A stretch of 64,000 bases of DNA from Apostichopus japonicus. Lineage: Eukaryota; Echinodermata; Holothuroidea; Aspidochirotida; Stichopodidae. The stretch lies in NCBI RefSeq assembly GCF_037975245.1, contig NC_092567.1:10509376-10573375 (forward strand). The letters are read 5' to 3'. The notes under the pieces are model-generated. The model had not been told where the DNA came from. It did not search any database and worked only from the letters and a program-made list of their open reading frames with translations. This document shows positions 29,901-39,890 of the stretch, one piece after another (positions within the stretch are counted from its first letter, which is position 1; each line of letters opens with the position of its first letter). The translations under genes were made by a program, and so were the position numbers.

Positions 29901-32900
29901 ATTAATGCATCAGTTACGCATGCGAGAAACATTACTTACGGCTTCCAATCGGTCCCTTGCAAAATCTCTTTGAAACAAACTAATAACTTTTACCAGGTAC
30001 GTAATATATTTCACTAAAAAAAAAAAGTATATTGTAATCAAAACTAGTACATGTGTATGTGCTTAAAAGTGCCAGCATTACCATCAGCAGTTACCATCTT
30101 CTGTACGAACAGTAGTATGAATAGGCAGCAGCATTATGATACAACAAAAAGTCAACGGTGAATCTGAACTAATAGTGGTTTTAAAATATTTGTAGTATTT
30201 CTTTCCTATTTTTAATAACGGCTAAATAAAAAAATAAAAATAGTATCTCGAAGAAGCCTGGGTCGGAGTGGGAGGAGGGGTGGGGGTGTTGAAAGTACCT
30301 AGTAATGTGGTTGATTTTGTAAAATTTACCACCCGGCAAATCGACTAATGTTTTTTCTTCATGATTATATTCAAGTGCTGACGATAATATAATGCAACAT
30401 CCGGGCCTTGTATTCTCACATGGTCCGTATTGTTATTAGTATACTTTTCCATCAGAATCATTCAATATGTCTATATCATATAGTATAAGAAACACTCTGA
30501 TGTAGTTGAGTCCATTTACGTCCTGATTCCGAGCCTAGTGCGAGACCACTTGGTTCGGGTATGGTACTCTCGAGTCCGAACAGCGTTCTATAGAGTATAT
30601 GAGCAAACCAAGTCCGAGTCCATCTAATATATAGAGACACAGCAATGAAGAGCTCACGCGGTTTCTGCCTATACTGGTCTAATAGACACGCAGGGATTAT
30701 CGGTTAAATAAACCCACTCTAAATATTCCTTAATATACAGACCGTCGCTTCCTGGTCTAAATGTTCCTTGCCTAACGTTGAACAAAGAGAGTCAAATATA
30801 AGACAACTGATTATGTGTGCATGTACAAATTACCAATTAAACATACACATACAGGGTATATTTAGACAGAAAGCAATATGTGCAGGGTTTATTATATTTC
30901 ATCATATTTATGTAACCAGTATGATGCTTTGTGGGCTAACCAATATTTTGCTTTATTTTGGCCATTACGTCGATCCAACCACGCCGTTCTGGGGTCTATC
31001 TTTGAATACTGCCCACTTTTCCCTTCTCGTGAGAAGTTCATCATTATGTCGTCACTCCGTGTTTAATGACGTCACTCCGTGTTTAATGACGTCACTCAGT
31101 GTTTGATTACGTCACTAAGTGTTTAATGGCGGGCTTAAAACTAACTATGTCTTCCCTATAAAGCTGATGTTTATATTCATGTTATTAAGTCCGTGCATCT
31201 TACATTGACGAGTCTGTCTCCTTGATTGACTTTAGGGTGTTCAATGTAGATGTGCGTTTACCTGCCAGGAATAGTTTACTGTGATATTTGTGAAGATATA
31301 TCATTCAAATTTATATATTTTTTGCTTCGTCATATTATGTTTTCCTGAAATTCAATTTCAAAATCTCATGAATAAAATATTTCTTTTCCCTTCAGGCCTG
31401 TGACAATGATGGCAATCTACCAGGAGAAGAGGTAAGAGAGACATAGATTCATGTTCCTGTTAATTAGTAACGGTAACTTTAATAACAGACAAAGAGGTAT
31501 TAATTAATGTGAAACAAAGAAATAAGACAAAAGAGTATGATACTTCGTTTCTCATCAGGGTGGGAAGGGGAGCGGGTGGGGAGGGATTATAATGGACGTA
31601 TATCAAACAGGGAAGTTAGATAAGCCAGTTATAAGTAAATATCTCGTAATTATGATAGCACTGTTCTCAATGTCAAGTTCAGATGCGGCCTAAATAATCT
31701 TCCTTCCGCACACACAGTCAGAGAAATGTTCAACAAAGAAACGAATATACTTTAAAATAAGTTTAGTCCGGTGTTATGGTGTGTTACAAGCCTCACACAA
31801 TATTGGAATATAACTTTTAAACTGTCAATCCCCTCTCGCCGGCAGATGCTTCATGATTATTTTATTTCACTCTGCTGATGTGCATATCATAAATCGTGAG
31901 CAATTCAAAAAGTATCCTGATAATATTTTAAATTTCTTGTAGAAAATCCTTTGTTCATTAGTTTCTCCGTGATTTTTTTTTCACTGTTTATTAAGCGTGA
32001 AAGAAACTGATAAAAATCTCACTTCTATAGGGTAACAGTTTTCTTTACACACAAAGGGCTAACTGTAGAAGTCTATACTCAAATCTACCATAAATTTCTA
32101 CTCCGGTATACTTTGATATAATACAATTATTAGACTCATTTCTCTGGGGTCGAGAGGGGTTGGGGATGGTTTAGGAGGGTATCCGTTGGGTTATAGCATC
32201 ATGAATCATTGTGAAACGAGAGCATATTCACTCTGTCATAAAAACACTAACTCGGAGCGAACTGTTTTCACATGATATAATGAAACTAGTAAAAATGAAC
32301 GGTTGATGTTTTAGTGACTGAGTGATGACGTCATACCGTAATCCCTTACAGAGTGGATTAAATGGAGGAGGGGTGCAAGAAGTAAGTTCCAGTTCAGGTC
32401 CGTTTACATAAAAGACATGAACACAACGGTGTAGGTAGCTCACGACACTACAGTGATTTGGATGAAGTTGCGTGCATGAGAGTTGACTCTCTCCACATAA
32501 ACTTTAAAATATACATTTATTGAGCAATATACTTCCTAAATGTGTCAGTTCAAAGCCTCAAGTAAGATTTCGAGATATTTTACACTAGTTCTTATCTCAA
32601 GTAATTGATTATTTATTAGCACAACCTGTTACAGTTATTTTTTTTTTATACGGTCACCGTCGTTTTTGGTTCCTTGCTTTAGCAAAAGGAACCTATGCAG
32701 TCAGGTTGGCGTGTGTGTGTGCGTGTGTGTATGCGTGTGGGTGTGTGTGTGTGTGTGTGTGTCTGTGACACTTGCTTGGGTACGCTCTATCTCAATAAGG
32801 GAATGTTGGATTGAGTCCAAACTTGGACTATAGATCCGCCATATGGAGAAGGTGTGCCCTATTGTTTTTGGTACCCACAAAGGTCACCAAAGGTCAGTTA

Positions 32901-35900
32901 TGGTCCAGAAACCGAAAATATTAAAACTGCAATAACTCCCAGTGCCAATGTGGGACAAGGTTGATATTTTGGGACAAGTTGTGAACTGGTAAGGGGAACA
33001 TTTTCATACTTAACGGTCATGTGATCCGAGGTCACCAAAGGTCAATTCATGATAAAAAACTAGTATTTTTGCGATAACTTGAGAACAAATAGTCCGTTAG
33101 GGTTGGGAGTTGCTTCAATGTAATCCAATTGTCGACCCGCATCTGGGTGACCCTTGACCTCAATTTGACCTCTGGTGACCTTTTCGTGTTTTGTGGATTT
33201 TTACAGTTTCGATGCTATTTTCAGATGTTAAAGGTACCTTCTAATCATAAATGTCAATGGGTTGACCCCCGTGTGACCTTCGTGTGCGAAGTTATACGAG
33301 GTCAAAGATAATTTTCAGACATTTAATGCAATAACTCCCAGTTCCAAGGTGTGACAAGGTCTATATTTTTGGAGTAGTTGCAAATGGTATAGGGGAATAT
33401 TTTCAAACTTAACGGTCATGTGATATAAGGTCACCAAAGGTCAATTAATGATAAAAAAAACTAGTATTTTTGTGATAACTTGAGAATGAATTGTCAGTTA
33501 GGGTTGGGAGTTGCTTCAATCCAATTGTCGACCCGCATTTGGGTGAAGACCTCAATTAGACCTCTGGTGACCTTTTCGTGTTTTGGGGATTTTTACAGTT
33601 TCGATGCTATTTTCAGATGTTAAAGGTACCTTCTGATCATAAATGTCAATGGGTTGACCCCTGTGTGACCTTCGTGTGCGAAGTTATATGAGGTCAAAGT
33701 TAATTTTCAGACATTTAATGCAATAACTCCCAGTGCCAAGGTGTGACAAGGTTTTTTTTGTTTGGACAAGTTGCAAATGGTATAGGGGAATATTTATTTT
33801 AAACTTAACGGTCATGTTATCCAACGTCACCAAAGGTCAGCTAATGTTAAAAAAGTAATATTTAGGGGGGGGGGGAGAAAATGGGCAAAGAAAAAATGTT
33901 TGAATTTTTACAGTCATGCTCTATTTAGGTCTCACCGATCAAAAATGTCAATTGGTTGACCTCCGGTGACCTTTTTGTGTGAAGTTATGTATACAAGTTC
34001 AAAGTTAATGTTTAGACATTTAATGCAATTAAATATCAATGCCAAGGTGTGACATGGTTGATATTTTGGGACAAGTTGTGAATGGGGTGGTGGAACATTT
34101 TGAAACTTAAAGGTCATGTCATCTGAGGTCACCAATGTTATCATATCTGTTGACACGCTTGTAGGTCTCTTATATTTCTTACATTTTCGACGCCATATTT
34201 AGTTCTCAAAAGTGCCTTTTGATCAAAAATCCAATCACATTTTGTGATCAAAAAAGTGTTGGCTATAGTGTTGGTTACTTTATGGGAACATGTAGGACCA
34301 CAATTACTTGGACTATTTGAGCCCAATCTTGCTTGATAATATTATGTGTATTGTCATATACCCAAAACAAGGAACCACAGTGCCCTTGGGCTCTTGTTAG
34401 TCTGTATTTTTTGGGCAATATGAAAGCCAATTTCTGAATATTTTACCAAACCTTTCTTAAGTTAGTCAAAATGAGCTAGCAGTGAATTAAAATTATACTT
34501 ATTTTTTTTTCCATCGGTCTGAGTCTGCCTCTCCCCTTCCCCCCTTCCACCGTTCATCTGTAAACTGGTGTTATTGGAACGGTTAATTAGACTGGTTTAT
34601 AAATCTGAACGATTTATCGATGATTAAACTATAGTTTGGGAAAATAAGGTAACGCTAGCAAGAAATACTCTGTTTTTCGTATTTAACGCTTAAACTGTTA
34701 ATAGTCTTTTGCAATATGCATTTATAATTAACACTTTAACTGTTAATGTATGTATTGAAGATCCTCCTGCAAAGAGGAACTCGTGAAGAAGCCATCATTG
34801 GCTTATCAAAGGCGCAAGCTGACCGAAGTCAGTCTCTTAGATACATATTTAAAGTCCATTATTATGAATTGTCAATTGTCAACAAATCTGTAACTGGACG
34901 ACATACATTAAACTCGGAGTAACTCGAACTCGGGACCTTATGATTGAACGGCACCGGCGTCCATAGCTTTCCACTGCAGACAAAATATGCCAATGATAAC
35001 ACAAGTTCTGTCAAAACAAAACATAAAGCAAAACCCAGTCTAGCATGGTCAAGAGAATCAACTGAAATAACTATCCCGTTAGATGTCAATAATGATCAAT
35101 TCAGGGAATTCCTTTTTAAAGGTACAACAGTAGTGACACGGCCTACCCAACATTGTACTTCACTTTTACACGAAATGATCCGATTGGTTTCACAGTTCTA
35201 GAGGAAGAAGGGAGAGGGGTTGGTCCAGCTGGAAACATGTAAACCACATTTATGGATCAAACTCGTTACCATCAGAAATGGGGTACACTTGCCATTTTAA
35301 CACACTAAGAATGCTGCACTCTTCACCAGCTCCTGAACTCTCACAATTCTATTGCATAATCACATGAGTCAAACACAATTTGATTTGGCTCCTACATTTG
35401 TGAATTCTTAAGAAAAGCACATAATGAGAGCTGAGTGACCTGGATATGGTTCTGTCACGAATAAATTAAAAATGGCTACTCAGCTAGAGGGATCAGCTTA
35501 TAAACAGGACGGAACATTTCCCTGCATCGCACCAATGTGTGATAGTACATTGGGATGCATTTATTTAGTCATCGTGATATCAAGGGGAAATTGCCTGGAT
35601 AGGGTCATTTGATGGTTACCGGCAGGGAAGAGGATGGGGTGTGGCAATCAGTGAACTGATTCTTGTACAGTAATCCTGTTTTACACAAAATTCTTTTTTT
35701 TTATAGATTGGGTAAGGATTATATCCTTGTGCTATGAGTCAATATGTGTTGACATATGCTATTCATTTTGTTATTTATATACTTATTTCCAATATTTCAA
35801 GCAAAACAGTAGAACTTTTCATAGAATCCAATCTTCACAAATCCTTTCAAGCATGGAATCAAAGCGATTTAGCCTTCGTGTGTATCATGTTTAGTACTAA

Positions 35901-36560
35901 AATGCTTGCAGGATGTACTCGTTAGGAATCCCTAAAATGAATATTTACAATATTTAACTATATACTGCATTGTCTTTGTTTCTGTATTATTTATACATAT
36001 TCATTACTTATATTTTTCCTCTTGTTTAGGGGTTCGATGAGAAGAGTTACAAGTTGAGTTTGGGGAGCTTCAACCTGGCAATGTAAGTCAATACAGCTGA
36101 ATACTCTCTACCTTAGTATTTAAACTTGTATTCGTTTACAGTGATTGTCTGCTACTTTTATTTGTAAAATCTTAGTATATTAAAAATAATCTCTATCAAT
36201 AACCAGAATTTGTATTCCTATATCTGTGATTATCTAATTTTATCTGGTCACTAATATCATTTGCTTCAACTATAATTGGTTTTATTATATATTTCATTAA
36301 CAAAGCTGATCCCTGATTAAATGTATGTGGAAATAAGTGATAAGTTACTTCCATTATCAGAAACACTGTTCGCTTGTTTCCCGTGTCACGGTGTTTTGTT
36401 AAGCTGGTGTGTAAAATGAATTGTTATGTTATGGTATTGCTGACGCTTTAACCGGGTGGAGGGGGCTCATTAGGTATCACTTCCCCATTATTCTACTAAT
36501 AATTTAATATGATAACAATATTAACTAATATATATCATTTTATTTTTATATTACAGCTAA
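8796..36560 (+). CDS. LRR protein gene, C-terminal six coding exons (partial, NLR-type LRR likely)
   Basis: Exons: 8796-8963, 16886-16962, 22239-22294, 31396-31431, 36030-36082 and 36557-36560. All junctions are GT/AG and the phases join without a break: phase 2 out of exon 1, then 1, 0, 0, 2. The last exon adds one base and then TAA. The first exon is 168 bases (56 residues, two 28-residue repeats) and reads SSLQELWIRDYN, LTNGELAAILSYSSQ, SLKELE, a ribonuclease-inhibitor-like LRR pattern. The tail has DTIPVGSIPSSLKSRNV and LNLQTGLWQ and ends LSLGSFNLAI. The 5' part, including any NACHT or signalling domain, was not found; it must lie outside the window or be unrecognisable. Introns run from 0.5 to 9.1 kb and are packed with transposons. 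NLR-family membership is inference; LRR identity is reasonably supported. It could also be a decaying paralogue. Confidence 0.68.
9056..10168 (+). mobile_element. Solo LTR of an LTR retrotransposon
   Basis: 1,113 bp beginning TGTTACG and ending CGTAACA, a perfect 7-bp terminal inverted repeat with canonical TG...CA. CAAT flanks both sides (9052-9055 and 10169-10172), a 4-bp target duplication. A TATAAAAA box lies at 9427-9434, giving the strand. No primer-binding site, internal region or second LTR follows the right end, so this is a recombined solo LTR. It lies in the first visible intron of the LRR gene, in sense orientation. A 4-bp duplication fits a Ty3/Gypsy-type or related integrase; the family is not established. 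Confidence 0.85.
9427..9434 (+). promoter_or_regulatory. TATA box in solo LTR
   Basis: TATAAAAA followed by CCCGCCC, in the middle third of the LTR where a U3/R promoter is expected. It could drive sense transcription into the host intron. Activity is inference. Confidence 0.5.
10173..12403. other. Intron, no recognised element
   Basis: A/T-rich intronic sequence between the solo LTR and the hAT element. A pyrimidine- and C-rich patch at about 11280-11520 gives short open frames without protein-like character. Nothing else is supportable. Confidence 0.6.
12412..12818 (+). mobile_element. Non-autonomous hAT element, short copy
   Basis: 407 bp with terminal inverted repeats CAGGGTTGTCCAACC / GGTTGGACAACCCTG. 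A perfect 8-bp target duplication TTCTAAAG flanks it at 12404-12411 and 12819-12826. These termini and the 8-bp duplication are hallmarks of hAT elements of the Charlie-like type. It shares both flanks with the 877-bp element at 25453-26329 but lacks that copy's ~490-bp middle, so it is an internal-deletion derivative. A G15 tract lies next to the deletion junction (12612-12626). No coding capacity. Confidence 0.92.
12827..16885. other. Intron, no recognised element
   Basis: Remainder of the first visible LRR-gene intron. Contains a C15 tract followed by a short CA repeat (14187-14213). No exon or transposon boundary could be supported. Confidence 0.6.
16886..16962 (+). CDS. LRR gene exon 2 (visible)
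   Basis: 77 bases between acceptor CTCCATAG and donor GTATTG. It completes the phase-2 codon of the previous exon and encodes a segment with HLLDTIPVGSIPSSLKSRN. The sequence reads on smoothly from SLKELE, which supports the join. Confidence 0.68.
20060..20350 (+). repeat. ~135-bp imperfect tandem duplication
   Basis: The block starting ACCATCTGTTTATTCGC at 20108 recurs at 20243 as AACATCTGCTTATTTGC, followed by matching AAATTGT...GCAGTT and CTTTC(G/A)TTAT segments. The marker GACCACATGGTAG/GACCACATGCTA appears near 20062, 20194 and 20329. Period is about 132-135 bases, with about two full copies plus an edge. Function unknown. Confidence 0.7.
21870..22072 (+). repeat. ~38-bp minisatellite, about five copies
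   Basis: Units of the form (T)GATCAG(T/C)TATATTACTGAG followed by ATGATAATGATGGTAAAT repeat with a 38-39 bp period and many substitutions. It is intronic to the LRR gene, just upstream of its third visible exon. Confidence 0.7.
22239..22294 (+). CDS. LRR gene exon 3 (visible)
   Basis: 56 bases between acceptor TTTATACAG and donor GTAAGAG. With the split codon (G+TT = Val) it gives VWNYYTPC...LNLQTGLWQ. It ends in phase 0. Confidence 0.66.
22560..22645 (+). mobile_element. Divergent fragment of CAGTGG-type MITE family
   Basis: CGCTGCGCGCCAACCGATG then GGGGCTCCGTTTAGATAGT aligns with the 3' third of the element at 3215-3582 (GCTCCGCGCCAACTCGTGG then GCGCTCCGCTTAGATAGT). Truncated; no termini or target duplication visible. 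Confidence 0.45.
23410..23730 (+). repeat. 14-15 bp minisatellite (CTGCCCCTGTATAG)
   Basis: About 20 diverged copies of CTGCCCCTGTATAG and variants (CTGCCCCGTATAG, ATGCCCCTGTATGG). Boundaries fade at both ends. GC content is higher than the surroundings. Confidence 0.85.
25388..25410. repeat. (AT)n microsatellite
   Basis: Short run of alternating A and T, about 40 bases upstream of the longer hAT element. Confidence 0.9.
25453..26329 (+). mobile_element. Non-autonomous hAT element, long copy
   Basis: 877 bp. It starts CATGGTTGTCCAACC (one change from the short copy) and ends GGTTGGACAACCCTG. A perfect 8-bp target duplication GTTTACAG lies at 25445-25452 and 26330-26337. The outer ~170 bp on the left and ~200 bp on the right are closely similar to the copy at 12412-12818. 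The middle (about 25628-26118) is unique and carries an open frame (to about 25997) that could be a transposase remnant, though I see no diagnostic hAT motif. It lies in the third visible intron of the LRR gene. Confidence 0.92.
26338..27065. other. Intron, nothing recognised
   Basis: A/T-rich sequence between the hAT element and the ATGT microsatellite. No exon or repeat boundary seen. Confidence 0.6.
27066..27440 (+). repeat. (ATGT)n microsatellite, ~375 bp
   Basis: More than 85 ATGT units with a few GTGT or GCGT interruptions, ending in a short AT run. It creates open frames in several frames of both strands (Met-Tyr-Val-Cys or Ile-His-Thr-Tyr repeats), which are artefacts of the 4-bp period. 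It directly abuts a dispersed repeat at 27441. Confidence 0.97.
27441..27530 (+). repeat. Dispersed repeat GATC(C/T)TC..GCAGGAACTCG, copy 1
   Basis: GATCTTCCCGCAAGCAGGAA then CTCGCGAAAGAAGCCATGGA and GCAAGCTGAACGAAGCCAAT. Related copies are at 34758-34840 (+) and about 45455-45536 (-). All three sit next to ATGT/ACAT repeats in the same relative position. It could be the 3' end of a SINE or LINE-like element; no ORF or tRNA-like promoter was recognised. Confidence 0.7.
27815..28157 (-). mobile_element. Truncated hAT-like element, CATAGGCG family
   Basis: Reading the minus strand from 28157, it begins CATAGGCGCAGGCGCCC, then CTGTAACGACTTGC, then a CATTGCAA...CTTTCAGTAGGTGCC unit with CAGCATATTGCCCGA. 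These blocks occur in the same order in the full element at 60340-61450. Only one copy of the internal tandem unit is present and the distal terminus is missing. Confidence 0.65.
28158..31045. other. Intron, sparse features
   Basis: Contains a G15 tract (28897-28911). At about 29600-29680 there is a partial inverted repeat built from TTAGGTA and AATCACCTC. The GC-rich patch at 29730-29850 has repeated CCCGCCCA(A/G)CACT words. Nothing coding is recognised. Confidence 0.5.
31046..31129 (+). repeat. 20-bp tandem repeat carrying CRE palindromes
   Basis: Four copies of a 20-bp unit (GACGTCACTCCGTGTTTAAT and variants). Two internal copies contain the perfect palindrome TGACGTCA (31067-31074 and 31087-31094), the classical cAMP-response element. 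The outer copies carry half-sites (GTCGTCA and TTACGTCA). It lies about 270 bases upstream of a 36-bp LRR-gene exon. Regulatory activity is inference. Confidence 0.75.
31396..31431 (+). CDS. LRR gene exon 4 (visible), 36-bp micro-exon
   Basis: Twelve codons (ACDNDGNLPGEE) between acceptor CCCTTCAG and donor GTAAGAG, phase 0 at both ends, so it could be skipped without a frameshift. Its assignment rests on splice signals and on the phase agreement of its neighbours. Confidence 0.6.
31432..32639. other. Intron, nothing recognised
   Basis: Ordinary A/T-rich intronic sequence with a short purine-rich patch at 31555-31585. No element or exon seen. Confidence 0.6.
32640..34401 (+). mobile_element. 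Tandem-repeat-bearing repetitive element, ~395-bp internal period
   Basis: Opens with a hairpin-forming word GGTTCCTTGCTTTAGC followed by AAAAGGAACC (32669-32694), then a GT microsatellite (32711-32763). About three and a half copies of a ~395-bp unit follow. The anchor AATAACTCCCAGT starts at 32931, 33330 and 33722, with a degenerate one near 34026; each unit contains GGTCACCAAAGGTCA. It ends with CAAGGAACCACAGTGCCC then TTGGGCTCTTGTTAG. A decayed relative lies at 37965-38480. No transposase or RT is visible, so it is presumably non-autonomous. Class unknown. Confidence 0.7.
32711..32763 (+). repeat. (GT)n microsatellite
   Basis: Imperfect GT repeat with GC and AT interruptions, within the 5' part of the 395-bp-period element. 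Confidence 0.92.
34402..36029. other. Intron before the penultimate LRR exon
   Basis: Contains the dispersed repeat copy at 34758-34840. Otherwise only short, non-overlapping open frames on both strands with no recognisable similarity. Confidence 0.55.
34758..34840 (+). repeat. Dispersed repeat, copy 2
   Basis: GAAGATCCTCCTGCAAAGAG then GAACTCGTGAAGAAGCCATC and GCGCAAGCTGACCGAAG, directly preceded by ATGTATGTATT. Same family and arrangement as 27441-27530, here with a vestigial ATGT tract. Confidence 0.7.
36030..36082 (+). CDS. LRR gene exon 5 (visible)
   Basis: 53 bases between acceptor CTTGTTTAG and donor GTAAGTC, encoding GFDEKSYKLSLGSFNLA plus two bases (AT) of a split codon. Confidence 0.66.
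36557..36560 (+). CDS. LRR gene terminal coding exon (stop codon)
   Basis: After acceptor TATTACAG the first base C completes ATC (Ile) and TAA follows at once, so the protein ends ...NLAI. If the intron were retained, the frame would stop within a few codons. 3' UTR follows. Confidence 0.6.
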
Positions 36561-37200
36561 AAGGCAATGCAAAATGCATGTTTATCTGGTGTTGCCAATC
36601 GTCAGCAGGAATGTGACGTCATTCACTCAAATCTCAAACAACTGAAACTGCAGAACTGCAGGAATTTCAGTGAGAAGGGATCTAATAAAGATTTAGGTTG
36701 AAAACTGTTAATATCTCCCAAATACTACAAACGGCTCCAGATAGAGCTCCAGTATAATACACATGTTACTAGTATAGTATGATTGTGTCGTCATCAAATG
36801 CTTATATTCTCAAGACAATGGGATGGTGACTTCGTAAACACTGTAACTTTTACATTCATTGCGAATGGATCTTGTCGAGAGATTAGGTTGTACAATGATA
36901 TGAATTATTCCAAACATTTTATGTAACAATTATGTAACAAACTCTTTGTTACTTGCGTAACTGAAGAAAGAGGTTTCACTTACTCGTGTGTCCCTGGTCA
37001 AGTATTGCTGGTGACCTGTTCTCAGCCTCCATGCACTCCTCAAGTGCAGGGTACAACATCCTTCATTGATCCAATTGTGTGTAATGATATGATTCATCCC
37101 AACTCCAGACCCCTATCTTCGATCCCCACCCCACCCCATTCCCCGACAAGCACTTTACTGCTTAGAACATTAAATAAACGCCTAATTCTGTTAATACTTC
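36561..37200 (+). other. Putative 3' UTR of the LRR gene
   Basis: Non-coding sequence after the stop. Two AATAAA signals are available, at 36684-36689 and 37173-37178; I cannot tell which is used. Confidence 0.45.
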
Positions 37201-37964
37201 TAAACTATTTTTAAGCAGACATGTTTGGAATGGTTTGGATAAAATTTGTACATACCTTATCCACATACACTCAGTAACTAAGATTACGTGATTCAACTTT
37301 TCTGTGTTTTTCTTCGTTCCTACTTTTAATAATTTTGAATTAAACTGTGACGTATCGGTTACGTAATGTCTTAAATCTCACACGAGTAGAGTCACATTAA
37401 TTGTGTCAATGTTAAGACTAAATGACATACATTGGTTATCTACAATACCATTGTGTTATTAAAATCGATCTACGAGAACTTAGAGGTGATATTAATTAAT
37501 ATCTGTGATATATTTGTTCTAAGCCAGCATTTCTTCATTTCTTTCTGTTCCAATGTTTTATCGTTGTTAACATGAAGACAATAGGATGACGTGACAAATC
37601 TTAAAAGGATTATTCGACTAATCATATAATAAGCATCCAATTCCTACCTTGTATTTTCGAGATATCGATAGCTGAAATTGTCACAATTTGTAATATCAGT
37701 GAACTTGAAGTAAGCAGGTGTGACGTCATGGTTACAGCACACTGATAGCAAATGTTCTGTTTATTCCTATGTTTAATTCTCTTGATATGACATTGGTTTG
37801 TACAGGGTTACAACTTTGCTTTCGGGGATTTGAAGATATTAATATCCAAATGACTGTAGTATATTCATATTTTATTGAATCCTCATTTTGAAAAATGAAT
37901 AATGGATGTACATTTCCAACAAGAGTAATGGATACTTTTCATACTTGGTTTATGTAGATGTTTT

Positions 37965-38480
37965 TTAGTAAGAAGGTGTGCCCTATTGTTTTGGCGTTGA
38001 CCTTATGAATATTAATGAGATGATTGGATCAAACCTAAGGAGTTTTACATTAAAATAACTCCGCAACCTGAATTCAGATTGCAGCCAGGCTTGTTATACA
38101 GTTGTTGGTTAATAGCTGGTACATGTAGGCAATCTAAGTCCCAACAAATTCCAGGCACATTTTTATGCTGACAGGGCCCAACTTTTATTACCAACCCACA
38201 TGCATTTTGGGACACATTATTTGGGCCTGAATTTGTGAAGCCCAATATTTGTGGAACCATTTGAGCGCAAAATTTTGTTGGGCCCAATTTTTTGGTAGGT
38301 GCCAATAATTTAAACTTGCAAATAATTCCACAAATCAGATCATATCCAAACTTGGAATATAATTTTGGTTAACCGCGGGTACATGTTGGCATAAATATTA
38401 TGATATTTGGGTGATGGTTACTACACTTTATTATTCCACTCTTCAAGTAACCATAGTGACCGTTGGACTCTTGTTAGTAT
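37965..38480 (+). mobile_element. Decayed relative of the 395-bp-period element
   Basis: AAGGTGTGCCCTATTGTTTT near 37974 repeats the wording at about 32848. The end, CCATAGTGACCGTTGGACTC then TTGTTAGTATTTT, mirrors the end of the element at 34364-34401. The interior carries several -GGGCCCAA-like blocks. Strongly diverged, with no target duplication identified. Confidence 0.5.
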
Positions 38481-38770
38481 TTTATCGTCTTTATTTACCT
38501 TCCGTTGTTATTATAGTCCTCAATAAAGCCTTGTCTGTTAAGACCATACGATCATGTGAGCTTACAAAATTTAACAATATTGAATACGGTCATAACGCTG
38601 ATAATGTTCTGTTCATTAAGTAAACATTAATACAATGGTATGCTCTCCGTGTTTCATTATTTCTATTTTTATTATTTCCTTTTTTTTCATTTTAATGAAT
38701 CTTTTAAAGTGTCTATATGTTTGTGAGACTAAAGTAGATTCAAACCCAACAATCACTTTAATAGTATTTG

Positions 38771-39890
38771 TAAGGTAAACTATCGAATATTGTAATATTA
38801 TGTGATATGTTAGCTATTGATCACGTTTACTATGATGTGATAGGTAAACTATCGATCATATTTACTATTATGTTATAGCTAAGCTATTGATCACTAACAT
38901 AGTATGTAATAGGTAAGCTCTTGATCATTTCACCATCATGTGATAGGTAAGCTATCGATCACATTTAACATTACATGATAGGTAAGCTATCGACCAGTGT
39001 AGTATCATGTGATAGGTAAGCTCTCGATCATTTTAATATTATGTGATAGGTAAGCTATCGATCATTGTACTATCATGTGATAGGTAAGCTATCGATCATT
39101 GTACTATCATGTGATAGGTAAGCTCTCGATCATTTTAATATTATGTGATAGGTAAGCTATCGATCATTTTATAGTTATGTGACAGGTAAGCTATGGATCA
39201 TATTTAGTATTACATGATAGGTAAGCTATCGATCATTGTACTATCATGTGATAGGTAAGCTAGCGATCATTTTAATATCATGTGATAGGTAAGCTATCGG
39301 TATTATTTGATAGGTAAGCTATCGATCATATTTAATATTACATGATAGGTAAGCTATCGATCACTGTACTATCATGTGATAGGTAAGCTAGCGATCAATG
39401 TAATATCATCTGATAGGTAAGTTATCGATCATATTAATAATATGTGATAGAAAAGCAATCGATCATATTTAATATTATATGATAGGTAAGCTATCGATCA
39501 TTTTAATATTATGTGATAGGTTAGCTATCGATCATTTTAAAATTATGTGATAGGTAAGAAAATGAACATATTTATTATTATGTGATTTGTAAGTTACTGA
39601 TCATTTTAAAATGTTGTGATACGTAAATTATCGATCATATTAAATATCAATCATTTTAATATTATGTGATAGGTAAGTTATCGATCATTTTAATATGATG
39701 TGATAGGTAAGTTATCGATCATTTTAATAGTATGTGATAGGTAAGCTATCGATCATATTTAATATTATGTGATTGTAAAGCTATCGATCAGTTTAATATT
39801 AGTGATATGTAAGCTATCGATCATTTTAATATTACGTGATAGGTAGGCTATCGATCATATTTACTATTTTATGATAGGTAAGTTATCGAC
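38771..39890 (+). repeat. 34-bp minisatellite (GATAGGTAAGCTATCGATC...)
   Basis: About 33 copies of a 34-bp unit whose constant part is GTGATAGGTAAGCTATCGAT, followed by a variable CATTTTAATATTAT or CATTGTACTATCAT segment. Every good copy contains AGGTAAG, matching the 5' splice-site consensus, and CTATCGAT. It lies downstream of the LRR gene. No open frame, no spacer structure. Confidence 0.95.

Noticed and set aside
30768-31106. 112-codon frame
   Set aside because: Intronic, starts from no clear context, runs into the CRE tandem repeat and has no recognisable motif.
38771-39890. CRISPR-like array
   Set aside because: Direct tandem units without unique spacers in a eukaryotic intergenic region; it is a minisatellite.
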